Virus record (IMG/VR): IMGVR_UViG_3300030688_000024
Span: 1 to 63,079 of that record
DNA from: a virus
Reading direction: 5' to 3' (one strand)
DNA length: 63,079 nt
Of the stretch, positions 49,411 to 58,359 are shown one piece after another. Position 1 is the stretch's first letter. Each line of letters starts with the position of its first letter. The translations under genes were made by a program, and so were the position numbers. The notes beneath the pieces are model-generated. The model worked only from the letters and a program-made list of their open reading frames with translations. It did no database searches and was not told the origin of the DNA.

Positions 49411-52400
49411 TCATGGTCCGTTTCGCTTAACTGCGCGTTGGATTGAATTACCCAGCGAGGTATGGATTTGACCTTCTGATGCTCTGAAGGAGTCAGCGTC
49501 AGGTGTGCTTACGTTGAAATGCACGTTTACAGGGCCTGACCCGCCTTGTCCACCTCCTCCTGGCATTTCGATCGGAATTTTTCGTCCACGAGAAAGTGGA
49601 ATGACTGCTTCGTTCGGGTGCAGGACAGACGGGATACCACCAGACGTGTTTTGGACACCTTCTGCGTAGTGAGGCACGGCTTTGCCCTGCCATGCGCCGT
49701 AGGACATAGAGCCTTTGTTTACAGGTTGCCCGGCATACCCTCCTTCTGAGTAAAGGCCTAGATTGGTTAAAGCGCTCCCTTCAGACGCCGCAGCAGCTTC
49801 TCCTCCCATATTACTGAGGGCATCAAGAGAAGAACTAGAAGCAGCCCCCATCGTATCCCAAGTTCCATTATCCACGCCGGGAACTACGCCTGTTCCCATG
49901 CCGAACGCATTCATCAGTCCACCATTTGAGCCAAGGAAACTCGTCGATCCGAACGTATTATCGAACCAGCTTCCTTGATCTCCTCCAGCGCCAAACATGG
50001 ATTCATCACCTCGGATCGGCCCAGCGGACCCGAACAGTCCTGCCGATCCGAAGAGCGATCCGTTCGACCCAAGTGCGCCGCCGGAACTAAAGGTCCCCTC
50101 CGACCCAAACAAGCCTGACTTTCCAAATAGTTCACCATTCGATCCAAGCAATCCTTCCGATTTGAAGAGTCCTGCAAGAGGCATTGCGGACGATAGAGCG
50201 CTTGCTCCTGGTCCGCCGACGCCGTGCTGCTGAGCGTAGGACAAGGCTCCCCCTACCCCACCCAACGCCGAGGAATCTCCGCGAGAGCCACCGGATGATC
50301 CGCCAGTAGAACCAGTTCCTGCGCTATTTCCGCCGGTTGCGCTGCCCGGCAAATCCCATCTTCCGGAATCTACATACCCGGACGAGTTAGGGTCGCTATA
50401 AGACCCGCTTGTGCCGTCAGTAGCTGAGCCATTAGAACCGGCATAATCTCCGCCTGATTTGCTCCCGATAGTGCTCCCGGCTACTCCAGGGTCTCCACTG
50501 GTAGCTCCCATTCTGCCGGAACCACCAACGATAACGACTTGAAGCGCGCTCTCATCTGGCGTCATCATTTTCTTCAAGGATGCGTCGTATCCGATCCCCT
50601 GCGCTGCGCCGCCTGCACCGGTCTTGGGAACGATTCCAAGCATTTGGGCGATCGGCCCTAGAACCGTGCTGCCATGGGGGTCCGCATCCTTGCCTCCGGT
50701 CAGCCCAAGGAAATCTGTCCCTCCCCGCACGCTGTCCTGGACCATGGTGTGCAGAACGGTATTCTCCATCTGCTTGCCCATCTCCATCCAGCCACCCTTC
50801 TTCATGAAATCCTTCGGGGCTTCGAGAAACTTCGTGATGGCGTCTGTCAGATCACCAGCAATTTTTTGCTCGACCTTGCCAAGTTCTGTATTCAAATCCT
50901 GGAACGAATTCGCCCACGCTTGCAGCCCGACGTTCTGGTTGGCAGACGCCTCCTGGAGTTTCTGGTTGAGTTCGAGTTTGGCTTTGAGGGCAGCAATCTC
51001 AGCATCGTCCATCCCTTTGCCAGGATTGTCTTCCTTTGCCTTCTTCTCCATCTCAAGAAGCTTGGTGTAAACTTCACGCTGACGAGAGCCCATGCCCAGT
51101 AGCTGAGCTTCCTTGTCTAGGGCTTTGCCGTATTCTTGTGCTGGTTGGAGGACTTTGTTGTAGCTCTCTCTGGCAACAGCCATCTTCTGGTTCATCTGCT
51201 CTTGGGTTATGTTGTGAAGCAGAACATTGGCTGTTAGCCCAGACTCAGTAATGGCGAGTTCACGCAACGCTTTATCATAAGGCGTGACAGCATGCGTCGC
51301 TTCCATCACCTTGTCGGTGGCAGCTTGTGTCGCTTTGGCATACTCATCCTTCAGGAAGGCTTTGCCTTGGTCTCCATTTTCTCCACCCGGCATCTTAGAA
51401 GCGAGAGCCAACGCGCCTTTCGAATGAACGCCTTTCGCCTGTGCGTCCTTGATCGCCGCGATCTCTTCTTCGTAGCGCTCGATCAGAGCGTATTCCGGGG
51501 TCAGCGACTTGAACACGGAGTCGAGTTTGTCTTGGGCTTTTTCAGCGTCGGTCTTTCCTTTGGTTGGTTTGGGCTCACCGAGCGTCGGCTTCGGGACGCC
51601 AGCCATGAAGGCATCAGAATTATAATAGGCCCCGCCGCGCCCGTTCATGAGGGAGTCGTTCTTATCCTGTTGCTCCGCAGCCTTGCGCTTATTCGCATTC
51701 GCAATGCTCTGTGCGTAAAGTTCGTCTCCGGTGACTTGCGGTGCGGCGCTCTGCCCTGGAAAATGAAATCCAGGAAAGATCGACGCCAGCGGATTGTGCA
51801 TAACATTGTTGCCCTGATTGATCGCAGCGGCCTTCAGATCAAACAGCTTATGCAACGTGTATTCAGCCCAGGTCGTTGTATCGCCCTTGATGTTGACGCC
51901 CATAGAATGAGCAACACTCGCCATGCCTTCCCACGTGCTCTTGAACGTGGTCCCGATGGAGTCCATGATTTGAGAGAACGACGCCTTGAAATCGATCCAC
52001 TGATCTCGGATAACATCGGCGACCGTTGCGTTCGTGTGTTGGAACTGGAGGACCTCATCCTGCCCCTCGTAGAGCACAGTCGCCACTCCGGCGAGCGGCG
52101 CAGCAATCGCTAGTGCGATCCCAGCGAAGCTCGTAGCGAACGCAGCAGCGCCTTCCGCCAACCCCCCGATAGCAGCACCGACGATCGATAGCCGGCTGAC
52201 GGTCGCAGTCGAAGCAGCGGCAGAAGCGGCTTCCGCCTCCGCGAGTGTCCACCCGTTGGCAATCTGCTCCCCCGCTCCAGCCGCCCAAGGGCTCGCCAAG
52301 CTGGCAGCGCTGGACGCTGCCTTGGCGGCGCTCATGGCAAGCTGAGCAGCCGCTAAGCTTTTCATGGCGGTCGCTGCCCTGGTGATCGGGGAAATGATGT

Positions 52401-54111
52401 TTCCGATCAAAGCTCCAGTGCTGCTGAACGCACTGCCCAGACGACTCACAGACTCAATCGCGCCGAGGACCAAGAATGCCTTGAATGCCGTCGTGACCAA
52501 ATCGATATGGTTCGCAGCCCACTCAGCGGCATCGCCCATGACGTGCAGGGTGTCAGCAACATCTCCGGCGATCCGCTTGAACATGTCCTGCATGTTGTCT
52601 TGCTTCAGTAGATCGGTGAGCCGGTTGATCTCCTTACCCATGGCGTCCCAAACGCCGTTCGCATTCATCAAATCCAGCGTTTTCGTCCACTCTCCCTTGA
52701 AGCGGTTGAGTGCGGCAACTGGCGAATTCAACGCTGTCGCCAAGCCCGAAGCCGTGTCCTTCGCGTAGAGAGTGCCGGCCTGAAATAGCGCCTCGGGGCG
52801 AACCATCCCCTTCTTCAGCGCGACCGTTAGCTCGGCCTGGGCAGTCTCCAACGTCTTTCCTACGACCTTGGAATCGTCGGTCATTTTGTGCTGAGCCATA
52901 TACACGATCTTGGCTAGGTCGTTTTGGAACCCGGGCAGGATCGGATCGATCTGCCGATGAAGCTGAATGGCGCTCACGTTGTTCTGCGACAGGCTGGTGT
53001 CGATGGCACGGAAGACCTGACGCGCGCCTTCATCTGAGGCGCCCACGGCACGGAGCGAAGAGGCAAAACCTTCGAAGGCCTTCTGCGTGGACCCGAGTGA
53101 ATACCCCGCCATGTGTGACGCAGCAGCAAACGAGGCGTAGCTGGTGCGGACGGTGTCTAGGCTGAGCCCGTATCTGTCAGCGACCGTCGACGCAAACTTC
53201 ATGTTGTCGGTAAGGCTTTGCTGACTGGCGATTGCGCTTCCTGGGACAGTCGTGGCGATTTCCAAGATATGTTGGAACGCCGTCAGCTTGGCGCCCTCTT
53301 CATAGAGCGAGCGAAACATCTCACCTGTGGTCAGGGCTGGGATCATCGTGCGTAGGACTGACGCCGCCTGGAAGGATGGATTGGCGACGTTCTCCAAACC
53401 ACGCAGTTCTCCGGTCGCCCGGTTGTGTCCAGAGAATACGCCATCGTATGGGCCTGTGACGATGCTGGAGCGTGGTCCGTAGTTTCCGCCGCCGTAGCCT
53501 CGCCCGCCACCGCCGCCGCCGCCAGAGCCAGAGCCACCAGCACGTGGCGCGCTGCCTCGGAGAGCCCTGACACCGGCAAGCGCATTGCGTGCATCGTTCG
53601 CCGCCTGGGTGATCTGGGAAAGCTGAGCAACGATACGAGGGATGTCAGCCGTGATCTTGATGCTGTTCAGTGTGTGGACGAACGCCGACAGATTGGATGA
53701 CTGTTGAGCGCTTGGCGCTTTGAAGTTGTGGATGGATGCCGACAGCGCCGTCAGCTTGGCGGGATCGGCGGACGGGTTGTGAAATCCCCCGAGAGCTTTG
53801 GTGAAGGCATGCAGGTTCGCTGACGTCTGTGCGGTTGGGACGCGGAAAGAGCCGAGAGCCCGCCCGAGGGCGCCAAGACTGGTGGACAGGCTGGCGTCTA
53901 CCTTCATCGATCCGATCGCGGACACATCCCGGGCTGCTTTGCTGAAGTCAAGACCAGCAAGACGACCTTTGATCCGGGTGAATGCGGCGTCGGTCGACTT
54001 GTCCAGGCGTTCGACGGCGGAGCCGATCTTGTTGATCGCACCCACATACTGGTCGCTTCCGGCCTTTGCTCCGGATGCGTCAATACCAAGTTGTAAGTTG
54101 TCTTCAGCCAT
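49411..54111 (-). CDS. Tape measure protein (1566 aa)
   Basis: Very long protein right after the tail chaperone genes. The N-terminal 200 residues are helical with a Gly-rich linker, followed by a tape-measure core (about 230-440) and central hydrophobic segments (about 560-690) typical of membrane-insertion regions. The C-terminal 450 residues are Gly/Ser-rich; about 1310-1420 holds the repeated unit FGSxGxLGSNGxLFG. Its length would set the tail length, by the usual rule of about 1.5 angstrom per residue roughly 230 nm. A histidine/glycine-rich end (YAEGVQNTSGGIPSVLHPNE) matches tape measure tails. Confidence 0.9.
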   Translation of the reverse strand: MAEDNLQLGIDASGAKAGSDQYVGAINKIGSAVERLDKSTDAAFTRIKGRLAGLDFSKAARDVSAIGSMKVDASLSTSLGALGRALGSFRVPTAQTSANLHAFTKALGGFHNPSADPAKLTALSASIHNFKAPSAQQSSNLSAFVHTLNSIKITADIPRIVAQLSQITQAANDARNALAGVRALRGSAPRAGGSGSGGGGGGGRGYGGGNYGPRSSIVTGPYDGVFSGHNRATGELRGLENVANPSFQAASVLRTMIPALTTGEMFRSLYEEGAKLTAFQHILEIATTVPGSAIASQQSLTDNMKFASTVADRYGLSLDTVRTSYASFAAASHMAGYSLGSTQKAFEGFASSLRAVGASDEGARQVFRAIDTSLSQNNVSAIQLHRQIDPILPGFQNDLAKIVYMAQHKMTDDSKVVGKTLETAQAELTVALKKGMVRPEALFQAGTLYAKDTASGLATALNSPVAALNRFKGEWTKTLDLMNANGVWDAMGKEINRLTDLLKQDNMQDMFKRIAGDVADTLHVMGDAAEWAANHIDLVTTAFKAFLVLGAIESVSRLGSAFSSTGALIGNIISPITRAATAMKSLAAAQLAMSAAKAASSAASLASPWAAGAGEQIANGWTLAEAEAASAAASTATVSRLSIVGAAIGGLAEGAAAFATSFAGIALAIAAPLAGVATVLYEGQDEVLQFQHTNATVADVIRDQWIDFKASFSQIMDSIGTTFKSTWEGMASVAHSMGVNIKGDTTTWAEYTLHKLFDLKAAAINQGNNVMHNPLASIFPGFHFPGQSAAPQVTGDELYAQSIANANKRKAAEQQDKNDSLMNGRGGAYYNSDAFMAGVPKPTLGEPKPTKGKTDAEKAQDKLDSVFKSLTPEYALIERYEEEIAAIKDAQAKGVHSKGALALASKMPGGENGDQGKAFLKDEYAKATQAATDKVMEATHAVTPYDKALRELAITESGLTANVLLHNITQEQMNQKMAVARESYNKVLQPAQEYGKALDKEAQLLGMGSRQREVYTKLLEMEKKAKEDNPGKGMDDAEIAALKAKLELNQKLQEASANQNVGLQAWANSFQDLNTELGKVEQKIAGDLTDAITKFLEAPKDFMKKGGWMEMGKQMENTVLHTMVQDSVRGGTDFLGLTGGKDADPHGSTVLGPIAQMLGIVPKTGAGGAAQGIGYDASLKKMMTPDESALQVVIVGGSGRMGATSGDPGVAGSTIGSKSGGDYAGSNGSATDGTSGSYSDPNSSGYVDSGRWDLPGSATGGNSAGTGSTGGSSGGSRGDSSALGGVGGALSYAQQHGVGGPGASALSSAMPLAGLFKSEGLLGSNGELFGKSGLFGSEGTFSSGGALGSNGSLFGSAGLFGSAGPIRGDESMFGAGGDQGSWFDNTFGSTSFLGSNGGLMNAFGMGTGVVPGVDNGTWDTMGAASSSSLDALSNMGGEAAAASEGSALTNLGLYSEGGYAGQPVNKGSMSYGAWQGKAVPHYAEGVQNTSGGIPSVLHPNEAVIPLSRGRKIPIEMPGGGGQGGSGPVNVHFNVSTPDADSFRASEGQIHTSLGNSIQRAVKRNGP
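49920..50180 (-). repeat. Coding repeats in the tape measure gene
   Basis: Imperfect units of about 30 bp encode variants of LFGSxGLFGSxG. They are in frame and vary at third positions, so they reflect protein repeats rather than a CRISPR or regulatory array. Confidence 0.6.
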
Positions 54112-54122
54112 GACAGTCTCCG

Positions 54123-54913
54123 CTAGTAGGTAGTCCGTGCCGGTGGCTTCGGCTTGTCTTTTTTAGCCTTCTTCTTTCTCTCCGCGTTCTGGTAGTGATC
54201 ATCGATCCAGATGCCGTCTAGGATTGGGAGAATTCTGAGGGCGAGCGCTAGATCGTCTTCGTCGCGCACGCCTCTCATATCGAGGACAGCCTTCATGTCA
54301 GAAGGCTTAAACCTGAGAGGGCCTCCGAACCCGTATTCGCGGGTCTCGGAGAGGAGTTGGAAGGTGTTCCAGAGCCAGATGAGGTCCGCGTATAACTCGG
54401 GTATCTCATCCAGCGTCTTGGACTTTATGCCCTTCTCTTTCCTAAGCTGCTGTAGCCATTTCGATTCCTGGGCGACGGGATTTAACGACGCCGCTAGGAA
54501 TCCTGTTAGTTTTTTTCCGCGTCCTCGTCGATCTGGGCGCGGTAGTTGTCAGCATCGACGCAGACCGAGAAGATGGAGTCCCGGAATTCGGGGAGGGCTT
54601 TTAGCACGTCGTATGCGCGAGCAGGCGAGTAGGATACCACTTCGCCGTCACCGAGGTCGATGCCTTCCCAATCCACAATCAGCCCACGAGACATCTGCTG
54701 GAGCAACAGTTCCTCGGCGGTGTCGGATGGGAGAGGGCCGCGCCGGATTTGGTCCAGGAACGGCTTCTCCAGTTCCTTGCGGACTTCGAGCGAACGCTTC
54801 GACTTCAAGCGCCGGACTTTGACGCGGATGCCGTCGCCAAAATCGATCCAAACGCCATTCTGTTCCTTGTCGTCGTCGGTCAGGAAGCGAGAAAACAATG
54901 CACTTTTAGTCAT
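54123..54913 (-). CDS. Tail assembly chaperone fusion by -1 frameshift (gpGT-like, 263 aa)
   Basis: The upstream frame (54,913-54,506) ends in GAA AAA AAC TAA. The heptamer A AAA AAC (54,509-54,515) is a canonical -1 slippery site placed directly before the stop. After slipping, reading continues CTA ACA GGA without a stop for 128 codons to TAG at 54,123, just upstream of the tape measure ATG. The extension is protein-like (PVAQESKWLQQLRKEKG, later ALRILPILDGIW) and ends in Lys/Pro-rich sequence. Lambda G/GT works this way: the fusion binds the tape measure while the short form coats it. Confidence 0.8.
54506..54913 (-). CDS. Tail assembly chaperone, short form (gpG-like, 135 aa)
   Basis: Zero-frame product of the frameshift pair. 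It has the usual profile of a phage tail chaperone: acidic, helical, with DFGDGIRVKVRRLKSKRS near residue 25 and SRGLIVDWEGIDLGDGEVV near 75. It is made in excess over the fusion and coats the tape measure protein during tail assembly. The ATG overlaps the end of the HNH endonuclease gene by 8 bp with GAGGTG upstream. Confidence 0.85.
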   Translation of the reverse strand: MTKSALFSRFLTDDDKEQNGVWIDFGDGIRVKVRRLKSKRSLEVRKELEKPFLDQIRRGPLPSDTAEELLLQQMSRGLIVDWEGIDLGDGEVVSYSPARAYDVLKALPEFRDSIFSVCVDADNYRAQIDEDAEKN

Positions 54914-55430
54914 GTTGTGGCACCTCAGAGTTGTCGGATTGTCGGGATTTAGTCAGGTAGTCTATGGCGCTGAAGAGACGTTCGGTGCTGTCCTTCAGGT
55001 GGCCTATTCCGGTGTTGCATGCGGAACAAAGAAGTCCGCGAACTTTGCCGGTTTCGTGGTCGTGATCTACGACTAGTTTGTCGGTTGGTTCGATGCAGAT
55101 GAGACACCTGCCCTCCTGCGCTTCCACCATTTCGTCATAGTCTTCGATGGTAATTCCATAGTTGGTTTTAAGCCACCAACTTTTCCAGGACTTCTTCTGT
55201 CTCTCTGGATTTGCTGCCCTCCAAGAACTGGATTTCTTGGTGAGTTCGTTTTTCTTGTCTTCGGGTAGAGCGTTACGCCACCTAGCGACTCTTATGCGCT
55301 CGTATCTTCGATCTGCTGCTATCTCTTCTTCCGTTCTTTCGGCTCTGCTTTTTGCATACCATGCCCGCTTGTTAGATCGGATTATTTCTTTATCCTCTTC
55401 GGTCGCTTTAGCCCAGTCTTCTGCTCTCAT
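54906..55430 (-). CDS. Endonuclease VII-like HNH protein (174 aa)
   Basis: The C-terminal half matches recombination endonuclease VII/HNH: YGITIEDYDEMVEAQEGRCLIC, then VVDHDHETGKVRGLLC and CNTGIGHLKD, with four zinc Cys and the DHDH catalytic pair. The N-terminal 85 residues are very basic and Trp/Arg/Lys-rich, a DNA-binding arm. It interrupts the tail gene order between tail tube and chaperones, and is AT-richer than both. It is most likely a free-standing homing endonuclease. No good ribosome-binding site precedes its ATG. Confidence 0.85.
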   Translation of the reverse strand: MRAEDWAKATEEDKEIIRSNKRAWYAKSRAERTEEEIAADRRYERIRVARWRNALPEDKKNELTKKSSSWRAANPERQKKSWKSWWLKTNYGITIEDYDEMVEAQEGRCLICIEPTDKLVVDHDHETGKVRGLLCSACNTGIGHLKDSTERLFSAIDYLTKSRQSDNSEVPQHD

Positions 55431-55453
55431 GACTCAAACCAGGAGAGAGAGAT

Positions 55454-55486
55454 GGCGCGCACTCGACCCGACACCGAATGCGCGCC
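55454..55486 (-). terminator. Hairpin after the tail tube gene
   Basis: GGCGCGCA (55,454-55,461) pairs perfectly with TGCGCGCC (55,479-55,486) around 17 nt. No T-run follows, so it may stabilise the tail tube mRNA or reduce read-through into the endonuclease gene. Confidence 0.35.
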
Positions 55487-55521
55487 GCGCTGGCGCCAGC
55501 GATACGAAGAACGTTGCCTCA

Positions 55522-57345
55522 TTAGACAGGCACGAGACTCGAAAACCGATCGATCTGGATCATGCACTGGGTTTGGACGTCTCTGAAGGACTCGAAAGTA
55601 ATGTCATTCATCACATCCTGGTCGATTCCTTTTGAGTTGACAGGATCGGCAGTAATCTTCACCGCCGGCAGAGTGAAGTAATACGAGTTCAAAGTGCTGT
55701 CAAAGACTGACCAAGACAACGACACAGTATCGTGGTTCAAGAAGTTGTTGAAAAGGTCCCACGTCTCGAAGTAGCACTGAGCCGAGCCAGTCAACTCGAA
55801 CCGACCGGTGCCGATGCCGACAGGGAACTTGCTGGACACAGCCATCTGGTTGCGTAGGTTGGCTTTCCCATCCAACTTGATCTCCTTGATCGCGGTGGTC
55901 AGCGGCAAGCCGTTCTTCATCAACTGACCGACGTCGGTCGTGGCATTCATGATCTCGGTCTCCACCGGAGCCAGAACCGTGTAGGCGCCGCCGGCTAGGA
56001 CCGTGGAGGTTCCAACGGTGGTAGCGCGTCCCATGAACTCGAACGAACCGGTCAGAACAGCGGAGGCGCTGAACGACAGGCTGAAGCTGTTCACCATCTG
56101 CCCGTCCTGGAGCATGTATTGACCTACGTCTTCGAAGCCGGCTTCGAGAGAAGCAGACTGCGGCACGATGTTGGCAACCGAGGACGGGTTGCGGAGCATC
56201 GATCCCTGGATCGTGACAGCGATGCTGCCTGCGTTCGCGTTGGTCGTCGGTGCCGGCGTAACAGTCAACACGTCGGAGCCCACAGCCACGATCGTGTAGA
56301 TGCCGTGCTGGGTAGCGTCGCCGCCAGCGAAGGCGCCGAGGGTGATGTTGGTTCCAGAAGCGGGCTCGGTCTTCGCGAGCGATCCGCCTGTGACATTTAG
56401 GTTCTTGATGCTGACCACGCCAGCAGCGGCGTAGGCGTTCACATCAAGATAAGTTGGCGTGCTCCCACCGACCGAACCGACGCCGTTGATGCGGGCGGCG
56501 TTGATGGCAGCGGCCAAGTTGGTCGCAGACAGCGTCGCAGTCGTGCCGATGGCGAAATCGACGCCGGCAGTGAAGGTGTAGCTGTTGAGGCTGTCATTCA
56601 CCGTGATGGTGCTGGCAGCGACGCAGGTAGCGGCGAACGTGACGGTGCCGACGTCGTAGCCGAGGCCTTCGACGTGGATTTTCTGACCGATGTTCAACTG
56701 GCCTACAGCCAGGGCTGACGCAAACGCATTCGTGCTGTTGCTATCGAACGCTGACGCGCCGGCAGTCCCGGCGCGGATCGCAGTGTTGGACAGAACGATG
56801 ACATCGTTCGCATCCTTCACGACAGACTTTGCGTTGCCGGCTTCGACGATGGAAGTGGTGGTGGAGAAGGTGATGTTGGTTGCACCGCCTGCGTAAGCAA
56901 CGCTCGCGATTTGGAAGAATCCGTTGTTCACCGGATTGACGAACCCAGCAACCTTCATCCGGCGACCGGGCGTGATGTAGCCGACGACGGTCGGACCAAC
57001 GATCGAGATGATGTTGTCGGCGGTCCAGGACACGCCTGCACCTTTCCAGAAGTCGAACGTCATCGGACGAGTCCAGGTGCCAAGCACGAACGCCTGAAAC
57101 AGGTCATCGTGTCCGCCGGCCTGAAACTCAAAGTTGATGCCACCATCAGACATCATTTCGGTTTCGATGATGTCGGAGACCATGCGGTCGTCTCGGATCG
57201 TGTTCGACTTGGTCGTGTTCTTCTTGAGACTCAGCGAATGGCTGGTCATGTTCAGTTCACGAGTGATGCCAGTCGACTGGGTCTGACCCCATTGGGTCTC
57301 CCACAACAGTCGGAGGTTCGTTTGGTTGGTGGACGAAAACGTCAT
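55522..57345 (-). CDS. Tail tube protein with large inserted domains (607 aa)
   Basis: Residues 1-115 and about 410-607 look like a phage tail tube (Phage_tube_2-like): RMVSDIIETEMMSDGGINFE, DLFQAFVLGTWTRPM and later FPVGIGTGRFELTGSAQCYFETW. Between them lie about 300 residues of Gly/Ala/Thr-rich beta sequence, including SATNLAAAINAA, resembling the insert of the gp13-like protein; these probably decorate the outside of the tail. AGGAGG precedes ATG 57,345, and a clear promoter lies 55 bp upstream. Confidence 0.75.
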   Translation of the reverse strand: MTFSSTNQTNLRLLWETQWGQTQSTGITRELNMTSHSLSLKKNTTKSNTIRDDRMVSDIIETEMMSDGGINFEFQAGGHDDLFQAFVLGTWTRPMTFDFWKGAGVSWTADNIISIVGPTVVGYITPGRRMKVAGFVNPVNNGFFQIASVAYAGGATNITFSTTTSIVEAGNAKSVVKDANDVIVLSNTAIRAGTAGASAFDSNSTNAFASALAVGQLNIGQKIHVEGLGYDVGTVTFAATCVAASTITVNDSLNSYTFTAGVDFAIGTTATLSATNLAAAINAARINGVGSVGGSTPTYLDVNAYAAAGVVSIKNLNVTGGSLAKTEPASGTNITLGAFAGGDATQHGIYTIVAVGSDVLTVTPAPTTNANAGSIAVTIQGSMLRNPSSVANIVPQSASLEAGFEDVGQYMLQDGQMVNSFSLSFSASAVLTGSFEFMGRATTVGTSTVLAGGAYTVLAPVETEIMNATTDVGQLMKNGLPLTTAIKEIKLDGKANLRNQMAVSSKFPVGIGTGRFELTGSAQCYFETWDLFNNFLNHDTVSLSWSVFDSTLNSYYFTLPAVKITADPVNSKGIDQDVMNDITFESFRDVQTQCMIQIDRFSSLVPV

Positions 57346-57400
57346 GGCGCCGCCTCCTGACAGGGACTGGGACGCCCCAAGGGCGTGGTCGATGTCGGTG

Positions 57401-57429
57401 TGACTATCGCGCGTAAGTTAAGCTGTCAA
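57401..57429 (-). promoter_or_regulatory. Tail tube promoter with operator
   Basis: Consensus TTGACA (57,424-57,429), 17-bp spacer, TAGTCA (57,401-57,406) on the minus strand. GTAAGTTAAGCTGTC (57,413-57,427) overlaps the -35 box. A separate promoter is expected for such an abundant virion protein. Confidence 0.7.
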
Positions 57430-57451
57430 GAAAAAGAGCGCCGTGGCTCAG

Positions 57452-57871
57452 TCAAGAAGATGGATCGTCGCGCCAATAAGGAACTCGGCACATCACGCGG
57501 TAGAACCCCTCGTTCCGCCCTATGTTCTTGTATTCGGGTTGACGTAGAACAACACTCGATCCATCGGACAGTCCGATCTTCCGGTTCTTCATGAAATCAC
57601 CGATGAACGATGCGATCGTGTTGGCTTGTGATGTCCCTGTGTGCTCGGGAACCAGGACGTCGAACTGGATGAGCCCGACGTGCCGGTCAACTTTGTGGTT
57701 GCCAAGATTCGTTCCGAAGCTCTTACCATCGATCAGTCGCAACGAGGTCCAAGTGGTCTCTGGCTGTATGAACCGCGCATTGTCATACTTGACAGGGATC
57801 GCAGGATACGCGTTCGCCATCGCGGTCTGCACGTTGGTCTCGACCCACAGTCGCATGGCTTCCAGTGACAT
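57452..57871 (-). CDS. Tail terminator-like protein (139 aa)
   Basis: Position directly before the tail tube and size match tail terminator proteins (lambda U/HK97 gp10 type, DUF4128-like). Segments RLWVETNVQTAMANAYPAIP and HVGLIQFDVLVPEHTGTSQA are typical: an N-terminal helix and then the strand LIQFDV. It would cap the finished tail tube. AGGAG lies six bases before ATG 57,871. Confidence 0.7.
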   Translation of the reverse strand: MSLEAMRLWVETNVQTAMANAYPAIPVKYDNARFIQPETTWTSLRLIDGKSFGTNLGNHKVDRHVGLIQFDVLVPEHTGTSQANTIASFIGDFMKNRKIGLSDGSSVVLRQPEYKNIGRNEGFYRVMCRVPYWRDDPSS

Positions 57872-57879
57872 GTCTGCTC

Positions 57880-58359
57880 CTACAACTGTCCAGCCGCGAG
57901 CTTCGCGACAACGTATTCAAATGAGACCCGAATCATTCCCTCGGCAGCGCGGATGCGGAGCGGTTCAGGGGGTAGCACGCCGTCTTCGATGTCCATGATG
58001 TCTGGGTCATTGTTGGTCAACCAAAACATCTTGTATGGGTTCTTTAGGTTCAGGGCCAACAGAGATGCGTTCGCCAGTTCCAGGTTTGGCGGACGGCGAG
58101 GCTCAGTTCCTATCTCCATCTCGTTGGTGTGCCCGGGTGGTCCATTGTCGACCGGATCGATGTAATCGAGAGCGGGTATCCCGACCGACCATTGGTAGTT
58201 GGCGATAGCTGATCCAGACCAGACGGGCGTTCGCTCAACGATCTCAGTGTGCAGAGTGTAGATGACGTTCTTGACCTTCTCAGCAAACCGGCGCTCAGCC
58301 TCACCTTTGGCAGCTTGAAGCGTCGCCAGGAAACTCCTCTTGTTGGTTACGTTCGCCAT
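57880..58359 (-). CDS. Neck/minor tail component, HK97 gp10-like (159 aa)
   Basis: Fits the HK97-gp10-like neck family in size and place. An N-terminal helix (RFAEKVKNVIYTLHTEIVER) is followed by TPVWSGSAIANYQWSVG, as in this family where a TPVDTGxLRxS-like segment occurs. It would link connector and tail terminator. The start shares one base with the preceding stop (TGATG). Confidence 0.7.
   Translation of the reverse strand: MANVTNKRSFLATLQAAKGEAERRFAEKVKNVIYTLHTEIVERTPVWSGSAIANYQWSVGIPALDYIDPVDNGPPGHTNEMEIGTEPRRPPNLELANASLLALNLKNPYKMFWLTNNDPDIMDIEDGVLPPEPLRIRAAEGMIRVSFEYVVAKLAAGQL

Noticed and set aside
49920-50180. Periodic repeats that could suggest a CRISPR array
   Set aside because: Units are in frame with the tape measure protein, vary between copies and have no constant repeat with unique spacers. 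No cas gene other than a phage-type Cas4-like nuclease is present.
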